Shown piece after piece: positions 38,807-47,013 of a DNA stretch of 64,000 nucleotides. Position 1 is the stretch's first letter, and every line of letters starts with the position of its first letter. The position numbers and the translations under genes were made by a program. This DNA is from Hydrogenophaga sp. NFH-34 (GTDB lineage Bacteria > Pseudomonadota > Gammaproteobacteria > Burkholderiales > Burkholderiaceae_C): the NCBI RefSeq assembly GCF_021401345.1, contig NZ_JACBGE010000025.1, forward strand, positions 1-64,000, read 5' to 3'. Below the pieces are notes generated by a model. That model was not told the origin of the DNA and searched no databases. It saw nothing but the letters and a program-made list of their open reading frames with translations.

Positions 38807-39681
38807 GCACGGCGGCCCGATCCGGGCAGGCCCTGCTGGGCATTGCCATGTTCGTGCTGGCCACGGCTTGTTTTGTCGTCCTGGACACGTCCGTCAAGCT
38901 GCTCAGCGCCGTGGTGCCCGTGCTGATGGCGGTCTGGTTCCGATATGTGTTCCAGGCCGTCGCCGTGGCCGCCCTGTTCCTGCCCTCGCGCGGCTGGCGG
39001 CTGCTGCACACCGCCCACCTGGGTTGGCAGGCCGTGCGCGGCGTGCAGCTTTTTCTGGTCAGCCTGCTGGGCTTTCTCGCGGTCAAGTACATGCCCTTGG
39101 GAGAGTTCACGGCCATCGTGATGATCACGCCCCTGATGGTCACGCTGCTGGCGGCCCTGTTTCTGCATGAACGGGTCTCGCCCCTGCGCTGGCTGCTCGT
39201 GGCCGGGGGATTTGCCGGCGCCCTGCTGGTGGTGCAACCCGGTGGTGCCTTTTTCGGCTGGGCCAGCCTGCTCCCCCTGGGGCTGGTGGTCATCTATGCG
39301 TGGTTCCAGATTCTCACCAGCCGCCTGGCACGCACCGAAGACCCGATGACGCTGCACTTCTACACCGGCTTCACCGGTGCCCTGCTGGCGTCGCTGCTGC
39401 TGCCACTGGTCTGGCAGGCCATTCCCGACATGCGCACGCTGGCCCTGCTCTGCCTGGCGGGCCTGATGGGCACCGTCGGCCACTTCCTGCTCATCCTGGC
39501 CTTTGCCCGCGCGCCAGCCGCCACACTCTCGCCCTATCTGTACGCGCAGATCGGGTTCGCCATGCTGGCAGGCTGGCTGGTTTTCGATCACGTTCCCGGT
39601 CGCCTGGAACTGGCTGGCATCGCCCTGATCGTGCTCTGTGGCGTCACCGCCAGTTGGCTGACCGCACGCGCACGCACCTGA
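38803..39681 (+). CDS. EamA/DMT-family transporter
   Basis: A 292-residue protein with about ten hydrophobic segments in two EamA repeats (first about 10-140, second about 150-290). Proteins of this type export metabolites such as amino acids, but the substrate cannot be read. The start at 38803 forms an ATGA overlap with rnm, so the two are probably translated in series. Confidence 0.9.
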   Translation: MSTAARSGQALLGIAMFVLATACFVVLDTSVKLLSAVVPVLMAVWFRYVFQAVAVAALFLPSRGWRLLHTAHLGWQAVRGVQLFLVSLLGFLAVKYMPLGEFTAIVMITPLMVTLLAALFLHERVSPLRWLLVAGGFAGALLVVQPGGAFFGWASLLPLGLVVIYAWFQILTSRLARTEDPMTLHFYTGFTGALLASLLLPLVWQAIPDMRTLALLCLAGLMGTVGHFLLILAFARAPAATLSPYLYAQIGFAMLAGWLVFDHVPGRLELAGIALIVLCGVTASWLTARART

Positions 39682-39703
39682 GGCACAGGCGCACAATCGA
39701 AGC

Positions 39704-40339
39704 ATGTCGCAGTTCTTCGAAGTCCATCCCGCCAACCCCCAGGCCCGACTGCTCAAGCAGGCGGTGCAACTGCTCGAACGCGGCGGCGTACTGGCCGTGC
39801 CGACCGACTCCAGCTATGCACTGGTGTGCCACCTCGACGACAAAGCCGCCGCCGACCGGCTCCGGCGGATCCGACAGGTGGACGACAAGCACCACCTCAC
39901 GCTGCTGTGCCGCGACCTGAGCGAACTGGCCAACTACGCCAAGGTGGACAACCGCCAGTACCGACTCATCAAGGCGGCCACGCCCGGGGCCTACACCTTC
40001 ATCCTGGAAGCCAGCAAGGAAGTGCCCCGCCGCGTCAGCCACCCGTCGCGCAAGACCATCGGCCTGCGCGTGCCCGACCACCCGGTGATGCACCTGCTGC
40101 TGGAGCTGCACAACGCCCCCGTGCTGGCCACCACCCTGATCGCACCAGGCGAGGCCGATCCCATGAACGACGCCGAGGCCATCCGCGAACGCTTCGAACA
40201 CGAGGTGGACGGGGTGATCGGCGCGGGCGCCTGCGCCCTGACGCCGACCACGGTGCTCGATCTCACCCCCATGGCCACCGGCGGCGACCCCGAGGTCGTG
40301 CGTGCCGGACTCGGTCCGCTGGCGCCGCTCGGCCTTTGA
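39704..40339 (+). CDS. Sua5/YciO/YrdC-type L-threonylcarbamoyladenylate synthase-like protein
   Basis: A 211-residue single-domain protein with VLAVPTDSSYALVCHLDDKAA near the N-terminus (shortened here: VPTDSSYALVC, 29-39), HHLTLLCRDLSEL and TIGLRVPDHPV in family order. YciO-type proteins resemble the TsaC enzyme of tRNA t6A synthesis but often cannot replace it. Position after rnm supports the YciO type. It has no Sua5 C-terminal domain. Confidence 0.88.
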   Translation: MSQFFEVHPANPQARLLKQAVQLLERGGVLAVPTDSSYALVCHLDDKAAADRLRRIRQVDDKHHLTLLCRDLSELANYAKVDNRQYRLIKAATPGAYTFILEASKEVPRRVSHPSRKTIGLRVPDHPVMHLLLELHNAPVLATTLIAPGEADPMNDAEAIRERFEHEVDGVIGAGACALTPTTVLDLTPMATGGDPEVVRAGLGPLAPLGL

Positions 40340-40399
40340 GCCGCCCTGCGCCGGCCGCCTGCCGGCATGGGGGACAATAGCGGTTTGACCGAGCCCGCC

Positions 40400-41068
40400 A
40401 TGGACTTCGCCCAGATCATCCAGACCGTCACCCTCTACGCCATCCCGGTGCTGTTCGCCATCACCGTGCACGAGGCTGCGCACGGCTACGCGGCGCGCCA
40501 CTTCGGCGACAACACCGCCGCGATGCTGGGCCGCATCACGCTCAACCCGGTCAAGCACATCGATCCGGTGGGCACCATCGCGATGCCGCTGCTGCTGTAT
40601 TTCGCCACCGCCGGCACCTTCCTGTTCGGGTATGCCAAGCCCGTCCCGGTGCGCTTCGGCAATCTGCGCAACCCCAAACGCGACATGATCTGGGTCGCCC
40701 TGGCCGGCCCCGGCGCCAACCTCGTGCAGGCCATTCTGTGGACGGTGCTGGGGTATCTGCTGGTGGCTGCGGGCGTGGAAGAGCGCTTCTTCCTGCAGAT
40801 GTGCCGCGCGGGGCTGATGGTCAATCTCGTGATGTTCGCCTTCAACCTGTTTCCGCTGCCGCCCCTGGATGGGGGCCGCATTCTGGTCGGCCTGCTGCCC
40901 TGGCGCCAGGCCGAACTGGTGTCCCGCGTGGAACCCTGGGGCTTTTTCATCGTCATGGCCCTGGTCATCACCGGCGTGGTGGGCAACCTCTGGCTGCGTC
41001 CGCTGATGAGCATCACCGGCCTGTTGATTGACGCCCTGCTCACGCCGCTGCGTCTGATTCTTTTCTGA
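40400..41068 (+). CDS. Site-2 protease family M50 membrane metallopeptidase
   Basis: A 222-residue membrane protein with five or six hydrophobic segments. The zinc motif HEAAH is at residues 24-28 and the second conserved site is FNLFPLPPLDGGR at about 150-162. There is no PDZ domain, unlike RseP, so it is the short group of unknown substrate often found near trpS. The ATG at 40400 puts HExxH in the first membrane helix; an upstream GTG-like extension of 11 codons is less likely. It ends 8 bp before trpS. Confidence 0.92.
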   Translation: MDFAQIIQTVTLYAIPVLFAITVHEAAHGYAARHFGDNTAAMLGRITLNPVKHIDPVGTIAMPLLLYFATAGTFLFGYAKPVPVRFGNLRNPKRDMIWVALAGPGANLVQAILWTVLGYLLVAAGVEERFFLQMCRAGLMVNLVMFAFNLFPLPPLDGGRILVGLLPWRQAELVSRVEPWGFFIVMALVITGVVGNLWLRPLMSITGLLIDALLTPLRLILF

Positions 41069-41076
41069 CTGTTTTC

Positions 41077-42381
41077 ATGAGCACCCTGCGCGTCCTCACC
41101 GGCATCACCACCTCGGGCACCCCGCATCTGGGCAACTACGTCGGCGCCGTGCGCCCTACCGTGCGTGCCAGCCGTCAGCCGGACACCCAGAACTTCTACT
41201 TCCTGGCCGACTACCACGCCCTGATCAAGACCAGTGGCGACCCGGCCCGCGTGCAACGCTCCACCCTGGAAATTGCCGCCACCTGGCTGGCCTGTGGCCT
41301 GGACCCGGAAAAAGTCACGTTCTACCGCCAGTCCGACATCCCCGAGATCCCGGAGCTCACCTGGCTGCTCACCTGTGTCACCGGCAAAGGCCTGCTCAAC
41401 CGCGCGCACGCCTACAAGGCATCGGTCGACAAGAACACCGCCGCCGGGACAGAGCCCGACGATGGCGTGACCGCCGGCCTGTTCATGTACCCGGTGCTGA
41501 TGGCCGCCGACATCCTGATGTTCAACGCCCACCAGGTGCCCGTCGGCCGCGACCAGATCCAGCACATCGAGATGGCGCGCGACATCGCCGCCAGCTTCAA
41601 CCACCTCTACGGCGAGCACTTCACCCTGCCCGAAGCCGCGATCGAGGCCAACGTGGCCACCCTGCCCGGCCTCGACGGCCGCAAGATGAGCAAAAGCTAC
41701 GACAACACCATCCCGCTGTTCACCCCGCGGGACACGTTGCGCAAACTCATCATGGGCATCGTGACCGACTCGCGCGCGCCCGGCGAAACCAAGAGCACCG
41801 AAGGTTCGGCCCTGTTCCAGCTCTATCAGGCCTTTGCCTCTGCGGAAGAAACAGCGGCGCTGGCCCAGGCCTACGCCGACGGCATCGCCTGGGGCGACGC
41901 CAAGCAAGTGCTTTTTGAACGGATCGACCGCGAAATCGCCCCCATGCGCGAGACCTACGACGCGCTCATCCGCGACCCTGCGCGGATCGAAAAAACGCTC
42001 CGGCAAGGCGCCGAAAAGGCCCGCGCCCTTGCCACGCCGTTCACCGCCCGCCTGCGCCATGCCGTCGGCCTGCGGCCCCTTGACACCCAAGCCGCCACGC
42101 CAACGACCACCAAGGCCGCCAAACAGGTGTTGCCCGTGTTCAAGCAATACCGGGAAAAAGACGGCCTGTTCTACTTCAAGCTGCTCGACCCCAAAGGCGA
42201 ACTGCTGTTGCAGAGCACGGGCTTCGACCAACCCCGCGAAGCCGCGCAGACCATGGCCCGGCTGCAACGCGAGGGCCAGCCGGCACTGACCGAGCTGGCA
42301 CCCCGAATCGCATCGTCCGCCGATCCGGCGGCGGTACAGGCCGCTCTGACCCTCTTGGCAGCGGCCATCGACGAGGCCTGA
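41077..42381 (+). CDS. trpS: Tryptophanyl-tRNA synthetase with C-terminal extension
   Basis: Class I synthetase that charges tRNA-Trp. HLGN is at 17-20 and KMSKS at 203-207. At 434 residues it is about 100 longer than E. coli TrpS (334). The extra C-terminal part (about 345-434) contains FYFKLLDPKGELLLQSTGF, which resembles the YegP/DUF1508 fold; this is judged by eye. Longer TrpS forms are usual in Burkholderiales as far as I recall. It follows the M50 gene by 8 bp. Confidence 0.95.
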   Translation: MSTLRVLTGITTSGTPHLGNYVGAVRPTVRASRQPDTQNFYFLADYHALIKTSGDPARVQRSTLEIAATWLACGLDPEKVTFYRQSDIPEIPELTWLLTCVTGKGLLNRAHAYKASVDKNTAAGTEPDDGVTAGLFMYPVLMAADILMFNAHQVPVGRDQIQHIEMARDIAASFNHLYGEHFTLPEAAIEANVATLPGLDGRKMSKSYDNTIPLFTPRDTLRKLIMGIVTDSRAPGETKSTEGSALFQLYQAFASAEETAALAQAYADGIAWGDAKQVLFERIDREIAPMRETYDALIRDPARIEKTLRQGAEKARALATPFTARLRHAVGLRPLDTQAATPTTTKAAKQVLPVFKQYREKDGLFYFKLLDPKGELLLQSTGFDQPREAAQTMARLQREGQPALTELAPRIASSADPAAVQAALTLLAAAIDEA

Positions 42382-42391
42382 AAAAGTGGCC

Positions 42392-42410
42392 GGAGGTTCG
42401 CAGAACCTCC
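42392..42410 (+). terminator. Possible terminator after trpS
   Basis: A perfect 8-bp stem (GGAGGTTC / GAACCTCC) with a GCA loop, 10 bp after the trpS stop, followed after 7 bases by GTTTTCT. The gap before the T-run is longer than ideal. The next 100 bp are AT-rich and may hold the promoter of the regulator gene. Confidence 0.5.
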
Positions 42411-42525
42411 CAGGGAGTTTTCTAAAAATAAAAACAAGGACCGCATCACGGCGTACTTTTCTATCGCCAGCGCGTCGCTTTGCCGATATCCTCCCCGGTT
42501 ACAAAATTCAGACTCCCGACTCACC

Positions 42526-43119
42526 ATGAGTATTTTTGTCATTGACGACCATCCCCTGATGCGCGAAGCCGTCGTCATGCTGCTGCGCCGCCTGCGGGCA
42601 TCGACTCAGGTGATCGAACTGGAGCGCCTCGCAGCGGTGAGCAAGGCCATTGCCGAACACGGCGAACCCGAACTGGTCTGCCTGGACCTGAAGCTCCCGG
42701 ACACCAACGGTGTGTCCGGCGTGCGCGAAGTGCGGCAGATGCTGCCCGACACTTCGCTCATCGTGCTTTCGGCCTCCCCGGCGACCGACTACGAAGACCT
42801 GGCCCGCGAAGCCGGTGCCGACGCCTACGTCGAAAAATCGGCCGGCGCAGCCCAGATCGGCCGTGTGCTCAAGGAATTCCTGTCGGACGAACCCGAAGAC
42901 GAAAACGCGCCCACCATTCCGGAAAAGCTGTCCAAGCGGCAGAAACAGTTGCTGGTCATGCTCGACCGGGGGCTGTCCAACCGGGACATTGCGGAGCAGT
43001 TGCAGATCAGCGAACACACCGTCAAGGTGCATTTGTGGCGCCTGTTCCGGCGCCTGAACGTCAAGAGCCGTTCGCAGGCGAGTCACCTGGCCCGTACGGC
43101 CGGCCTGATCGACTACTGA
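42526..43119 (+). CDS. LuxR/NarL-type response regulator
   Basis: A 197-residue regulator with a receiver domain (1 to about 115; acidic pair Asp7/Asp8, phospho-acceptor Asp54 in CLDLKLPD, conserved Ser near 84 and Lys near 105) and a C-terminal GerE-type helix-turn-helix (LSKRQKQLLVML, ISEHTVKVHLWRLFRRL). It faces the histidine kinase gene, whose 3' end is 18 bp away, so the two probably form a pair despite opposite strands. Target genes are unknown. No strong ribosome-binding site precedes the ATG. Confidence 0.92.
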   Translation: MSIFVIDDHPLMREAVVMLLRRLRASTQVIELERLAAVSKAIAEHGEPELVCLDLKLPDTNGVSGVREVRQMLPDTSLIVLSASPATDYEDLAREAGADAYVEKSAGAAQIGRVLKEFLSDEPEDENAPTIPEKLSKRQKQLLVMLDRGLSNRDIAEQLQISEHTVKVHLWRLFRRLNVKSRSQASHLARTAGLIDY

Positions 43120-43137
43120 ACCAGGCTCGCGTTCACC

Positions 43138-44565
43138 TCACGCCACCGGTATCACGGCCGGCTGTGTGGCACCGCCCTCTGCACGCTGCGTGAAAGCCGG
43201 CACCAGCACCCGAAACACGCTACCCCGCCCGGCCTCCGAGGTCAACGCCAGCTGGTAGCCCATCATCGTGGCCAGCTTGGAAACGATGGTCAGGCCCAGA
43301 CCCAGGCTGTCTTCGGTCCCCTGGTGCTGCGATACCCGGAAGAACTCCTGGAAGATCGCCTGCTGGTGCTCCCGGGGAATGCCAACCCCCGTGTCCCACA
43401 CCTCGAACATCCACACACCGCTGCGCCGGCGCAGCGCCATCAGCACGCCGCCCTGACGGGTGTGCTTGAGCGCGTTGGACAGCAGATTGCCCAGAATCCG
43501 GCGCAACACCACCGGATCGCCCCAGATCATCACCGGTGCGGCCCGCATGCGCAGCCGCAGCGACTTCGCCGCCGCCACAGGCTCGAACTGCAGGGCCAGG
43601 TCGGCAAACAGCCGCTGCACATCCACATGCTGCAGCTTCACCTTGTAATTGCCCGCATCGATGCGCGTCAGGTCGAACAGCGAATCGAACAGTTCATTGA
43701 TTGCACGGGTGGACTGGAGAATGCGCGGGGAAATGTCCCGCGCCATTTCCGGCTCGGTGGCCAGCCAGTCGGCATACAGACTCAACGCGTGCACAGGCTG
43801 GCGCAGATCGTGCGCCGCCGACGCAAGAAAACGGTTTTTGGCGGTCACCGCACGCATCGATGCGCGCGTCTGCTGGGTCAGCGAGTCGATCAGCTCCTGG
43901 TTAGAGAACTGCAATTCCAGACTCGCCCGGTGCACCGCATGCAGGCGGCGCCCGCCCAGAATCAGCAGCAGCCAAAAAATCGCCAACAAGGTGCATTTGA
44001 GCGCCATGTCCTGCCAATCGACCATGCCGGGCGACAGCCAGATGGCGGAGCTGATCAGTCCCAGCACGACCGATCCCATCAGCGCGTGGGTGTAGCGCCA
44101 GAAAATGGGCAGGTAGGCACTGAAGGACATCATCGATACCATGCCGTGCCCGATCACGACGATGGCGCCGATGAACTGGGTTTCCGGCGAAGTTTGCGCA
44201 TGGGTCAGACCAATCGGCAGCCCCCAGCCGATGCCCACCGCCACCCAGGTCCATCCGAAACGGCGGATAAAGGTCTCCCGCATGGGGCCTTCCACGCTGT
44301 CGTAGCGCAGCCGATACAAACCGATGAGCCGATAGCGATAGGTCAACAACGCGCCCACCACGCCGCCCCAGCCCACCAGCACAGAGGTGGCCACTTCCCC
44401 GACCATCGCCCCGATCAGCACAGGCAGGGTCAACACGGCCGCGAGGAGCGAATGTAGCGTGCTGTCCATCAACACGCCAATCAGCTGCGAATCCACCCAT
44501 CGATCCCTCACTTCGGCAGAGGCGGGCTGGTGCTGATGGGTAGCAGGTTGGGTGTCGACAAGCAT
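43138..44565 (-). CDS. Membrane sensor histidine kinase
   Basis: A 475-residue kinase. The N-terminal 210 residues hold six probable membrane segments (about 36-52, 56-76, 104-121, 130-150, 160-178, 188-206) with almost no periplasmic loop, so it may sense within the membrane or cytoplasm. The H-box SAAHDLRQPVHAL gives His252; the ATPase domain has NLLSNALKHT, DTGVGIP and GLGLTIVSKL. The ATG at 44565 is preferred; the frame is open further upstream across the promoter region of tRNA-Ser. It is convergent with the response regulator gene. Confidence 0.92.
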   Translation of the reverse strand: MLVDTQPATHQHQPASAEVRDRWVDSQLIGVLMDSTLHSLLAAVLTLPVLIGAMVGEVATSVLVGWGGVVGALLTYRYRLIGLYRLRYDSVEGPMRETFIRRFGWTWVAVGIGWGLPIGLTHAQTSPETQFIGAIVVIGHGMVSMMSFSAYLPIFWRYTHALMGSVVLGLISSAIWLSPGMVDWQDMALKCTLLAIFWLLLILGGRRLHAVHRASLELQFSNQELIDSLTQQTRASMRAVTAKNRFLASAAHDLRQPVHALSLYADWLATEPEMARDISPRILQSTRAINELFDSLFDLTRIDAGNYKVKLQHVDVQRLFADLALQFEPVAAAKSLRLRMRAAPVMIWGDPVVLRRILGNLLSNALKHTRQGGVLMALRRRSGVWMFEVWDTGVGIPREHQQAIFQEFFRVSQHQGTEDSLGLGLTIVSKLATMMGYQLALTSEAGRGSVFRVLVPAFTQRAEGGATQPAVIPVA

Positions 44566-44607
44566 GGCACAAGCAAAAGATGCCGCATTGTCGCATTCTG
44601 AAAATGC

Positions 44608-44619
44608 CTGACCGGTCAG
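44608..44619. repeat. 12-bp palindrome upstream of tRNA-Ser
   Basis: CTGACCGGTCAG is a perfect palindrome located between the divergent starts of the kinase gene and the tRNA, about 45 bp before the tRNA. It might be an operator for either; this is inference. Confidence 0.4.
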
Positions 44620-44663
44620 CGAAAAGCCTCGCCCAGACCTGATAGAATCGTGGGCTTCGACGC

Positions 44664-44755
44664 GGAGAGGTGGCAGAGTGGTCGAATGCACCGGATTCGA
44701 AATCCGGCGTACAGTTCATACTGTACCGAGGGTTCGAATCCCTCCTTCTCCGCCA
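44664..44755 (+). tRNA. tRNA-Ser (anticodon CGA)
   Basis: A 92-base class II tRNA with CCA encoded at the 3' end. The acceptor stem GGAGAGG pairs with CTTCTCC (one G-U), the anticodon stem CCGGA/TCCGG encloses TTCGAAA giving anticodon CGA (reads UCG), the long variable arm includes GTACAG/CTGTAC, and the T arm is GAGGGTTCGAATCCCTC. The structure is complete, with discriminator G. Confidence 0.97.
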
Positions 44756-44764
44756 AAACACCCC

Positions 44765-44792
44765 AAAAAAGCGGCCTTCGGGCCGCTTTTTT
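44765..44792 (+). terminator. Terminator of tRNA-Ser
   Basis: Stem GCGGCC/GGCCGC with TTCG tetraloop, extended by AAAAAA/TTTTTT, 10 bp after the tRNA. It works on both strands and separates the tRNA from rpoH. Confidence 0.92.
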
Positions 44793-44888
44793 CTTGGCTG
44801 ATCTGCTGCCCTCTCGGATTCCCCGAGTGGCCGTCTTCTCCCACAGACAGGCACCGCCTCAAAGCCCTTTTCTGGGGGAACTTGTGGT

Positions 44889-44915
44889 TTAGCACTCTTC
44901 TCCAAGGAGTGCTAA
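44889..44915 (+). promoter_or_regulatory. CIRCE operator (HrcA site) upstream of rpoH
   Basis: TTAGCACTC (44889-44897), nine bases, GAGTGCTAA (44907-44915) is an exact match to the CIRCE consensus TTAGCACTC-N9-GAGTGCTAA, the binding site of the heat-shock repressor HrcA. It lies 30-56 bp before the rpoH start. A promoter with TTAGCA as -35 and TAACAT (44913-44918) as -10 would overlap it, so HrcA binding should block rpoH transcription at normal temperature. HrcA itself is not encoded here. Confidence 0.92.
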
Positions 44916-44944
44916 CATTTGGGGCACCCAGGAGGATTTCATCC

Positions 44945-45901
44945 ATGTCCACATCCCTCGCACCTGCCATCCCCACGACCACGTCGCTGGCCGTGGCGGG
45001 TTCTTGGTCGAACCGGTCACTGACGCTGCCGCCGCTGGGCAATCTGGATGCCTACATTTCGGCGGTCAATCGAATGCCCCTGCTCTCCCAGGAAGAGGAG
45101 CAGGACGCTGCACGCCGTCTGCGCGATCACAACGACCTGGACGCCGCTGGCAAGTTGGTGATGTCGCACCTGCGCCTGGTGGTGTCCATCGCCCGCCAGT
45201 ACCTGGGCTATGGCCTGCCCCATGGCGATCTGATCCAGGAAGGCAACGTCGGTCTGATGAAGGCCGTCAAGCGCTTCGACCCCGATCAGGGCGTGCGCCT
45301 GGTGAGTTATGCCATCCACTGGATCAAAGCTGAAATCCACGAATACATCCTGAAGAACTGGCGCATGGTGAAGGTGGCCACCACCAAGGCCCAGCGCAAG
45401 CTGTTCTTCAACCTGCGCAGCAAGAAGCAGGGTTTCCGCGCCGAAGCCGCCGAGGGGGACACCCACCGCGAAGCCCTCTCCGACCATGAAATCGACGTCG
45501 TGGCGCGCGACCTGCATGTCAAGCCGGAGGAAGTGCGCGAGATGGAGACCCGCATGGCCGGGGGCGATGTGGTGCTCGATCCCGCACCGGCCGGCGATGG
45601 CGAAGAGGCCTTTGGCCCGATCGCCTATCTGGCCGACGGCACCCACGAGCCCACCGCCATGATCGAAGCGGCTCAGCGTGACAGGCTGGCCACCGAAGGC
45701 ATTGCCCGGGCCATGGGCGAGCTGGACGACCGCGCTCGCCGCATCGTGAGCGAACGCTGGCTCAAGGTGAACGACGACGGCTCGGGCGGCATGACGCTGC
45801 ACGAACTGGCGGCCGAATACGGCGTCAGTGCCGAGCGCATCCGCCAGATCGAGGTGGCGGCCATGAAGAAGATGCGCAAGGCGCTGGCGGCCTACGCCTG
45901 A
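44945..45901 (+). CDS. rpoH: RNA polymerase heat-shock sigma factor RpoH
   Basis: Sigma-32 family factor for heat-shock promoters. The 318-residue protein has region 2 (KLVMSHLRLVVSIARQY; DLIQEGNVGLMKAVKRFDP), the RpoH box near 135-145 (TKAQRKLFFNLR) and region 4 with AAEYGVSAERIRQIE. The ATG at 44945 follows AGGAGG at good spacing. It stands alone between two terminators and is preceded by a CIRCE operator, which would join it to the HrcA regulon. Confidence 0.97.
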   Translation: MSTSLAPAIPTTTSLAVAGSWSNRSLTLPPLGNLDAYISAVNRMPLLSQEEEQDAARRLRDHNDLDAAGKLVMSHLRLVVSIARQYLGYGLPHGDLIQEGNVGLMKAVKRFDPDQGVRLVSYAIHWIKAEIHEYILKNWRMVKVATTKAQRKLFFNLRSKKQGFRAEAAEGDTHREALSDHEIDVVARDLHVKPEEVREMETRMAGGDVVLDPAPAGDGEEAFGPIAYLADGTHEPTAMIEAAQRDRLATEGIARAMGELDDRARRIVSERWLKVNDDGSGGMTLHELAAEYGVSAERIRQIEVAAMKKMRKALAAYA

Positions 45902-45924
45902 GTCCGGCCACCCTCTCCGCAAAG

Positions 45925-45953
45925 AAAGGCCTGCCACCAAGCAGGCCTTTTTT
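45925..45953 (+). terminator. Bidirectional terminator between rpoH and the phosphoesterase gene
   Basis: Stem AAAGGCCTGC (45925-45934) / GCAGGCCTTT (45941-45950) followed by further T residues on the plus strand and TTTCTTTG on the minus strand. It can serve rpoH and the convergent phosphoesterase gene, whose stop is 15 bp away. Confidence 0.88.
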
Positions 45954-45967
45954 GTGGACGATCGGCC

Positions 45968-46999
45968 TCAGGGCCTCAACTCCAGGAGATCGATGGTGGG
46001 GCGTACACCGAGACGGGCAGGCACCCCCACCAGCCCGACGCCCGGGGTCACCAACAAACGCCCGGCCGGTGTGTCGTAGAGTCCATTCCAGCGGCCGCTG
46101 GCGCTGTTGGTGTGGCGCAGCCACCAGGGTGAAAAACCAGGTATCCAGAGCTGGCCACCGTGGGTGTGCCCCGCCATGGCCAGAAAAACGGCTCCGGGCG
46201 GCAGAAGATCTTGCGTATCGGGCTGGTGAAACAGCGCCAGGCGGGGTGGCCCCTCTGCGGTCATGGCCGCTGGCGCAGGCCACAACTGGCGAATGTCCTG
46301 GCGTGGCCGGCCACCCCACAGATCGCTCAAGCCCACGAGCTCCCAGCCGCGGATCGTCACGCGCTCCCCATCGATCAGCCGTACGCCATGGGCACGCAGC
46401 GCCTCGCGCAGGGGCTCGGTCAGCGCCGGCCCTGGCGCGCCAGTGTCGTGGTTGCCCAGCACGCCATACACAGGGTGACGCAGCGCCGCCAAGGGCGCCA
46501 GCCCACCGCGCAGATCCAGCGGCGGTTCATGCACCCAGTCGCCGGCCACCAGCACAGCGTCCACGTCCAAGGCATTGAGTCGGGCAACCAGGCGGCGCAG
46601 GTCGCCTTCGCGCACGAACAGGCCCCAGTGCAGATCGGCCACCAAGGCGAGCCGCAGCGGCGATGCACCAACAGGTGCACCAGACACCATGGTGGTGCGT
46701 TCGCGCAGCCACAGCGGCTCCACCAGCGAAGCCCAGAGCCCCATCAGCACAAAACCAGCCCCCAAAGTGGGCACCAACCGGCGCCAGCCCGTGGTTTGGC
46801 AGACCCGCAAGACCAGCCACCCCAGCAGGAACGGTCCCGCGATGCGAGGCCCCCAGTACAGGCCCAGCATCACCAGATTGCGCAGATAGTGGCCCGGGGT
46901 GTGCCAGCGTCCACCGTAATCCCAGAGCGAGACGGCCAGGGTCAACACCATGGCCGCCCAGAACAGGCGGCGGCTCCAGACCAGGACCGGAGTGACCAC
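45968..46999 (-). CDS. Membrane-anchored metallophosphoesterase
   Basis: A 343-residue protein with three or four N-terminal membrane segments (about 10-100) and a calcineurin-like phosphoesterase domain: VADLHWG, GDWV, GNHD and GHTHGGQ in order. This resembles the YaeI/YkuE group, some members of which hydrolyse lipid-linked phosphodiesters; the substrate here is unknown. It starts with GTG at 46999, 14 bp after the lysS stop, so the two are probably one transcript. Confidence 0.87.
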   Translation of the reverse strand: MVTPVLVWSRRLFWAAMVLTLAVSLWDYGGRWHTPGHYLRNLVMLGLYWGPRIAGPFLLGWLVLRVCQTTGWRRLVPTLGAGFVLMGLWASLVEPLWLRERTTMVSGAPVGASPLRLALVADLHWGLFVREGDLRRLVARLNALDVDAVLVAGDWVHEPPLDLRGGLAPLAALRHPVYGVLGNHDTGAPGPALTEPLREALRAHGVRLIDGERVTIRGWELVGLSDLWGGRPRQDIRQLWPAPAAMTAEGPPRLALFHQPDTQDLLPPGAVFLAMAGHTHGGQLWIPGFSPWWLRHTNSASGRWNGLYDTPAGRLLVTPGVGLVGVPARLGVRPTIDLLELRP

Positions 47000-47013
47000 G
47001 CGGCCGGGCGCGC

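Noticed and set aside
40400..41068. M50 protein as RseP, the partner of RseA
   Set aside because: It has no PDZ domain and only 222 residues; RseP is about 450 residues and normally lies near dxr-bamA.
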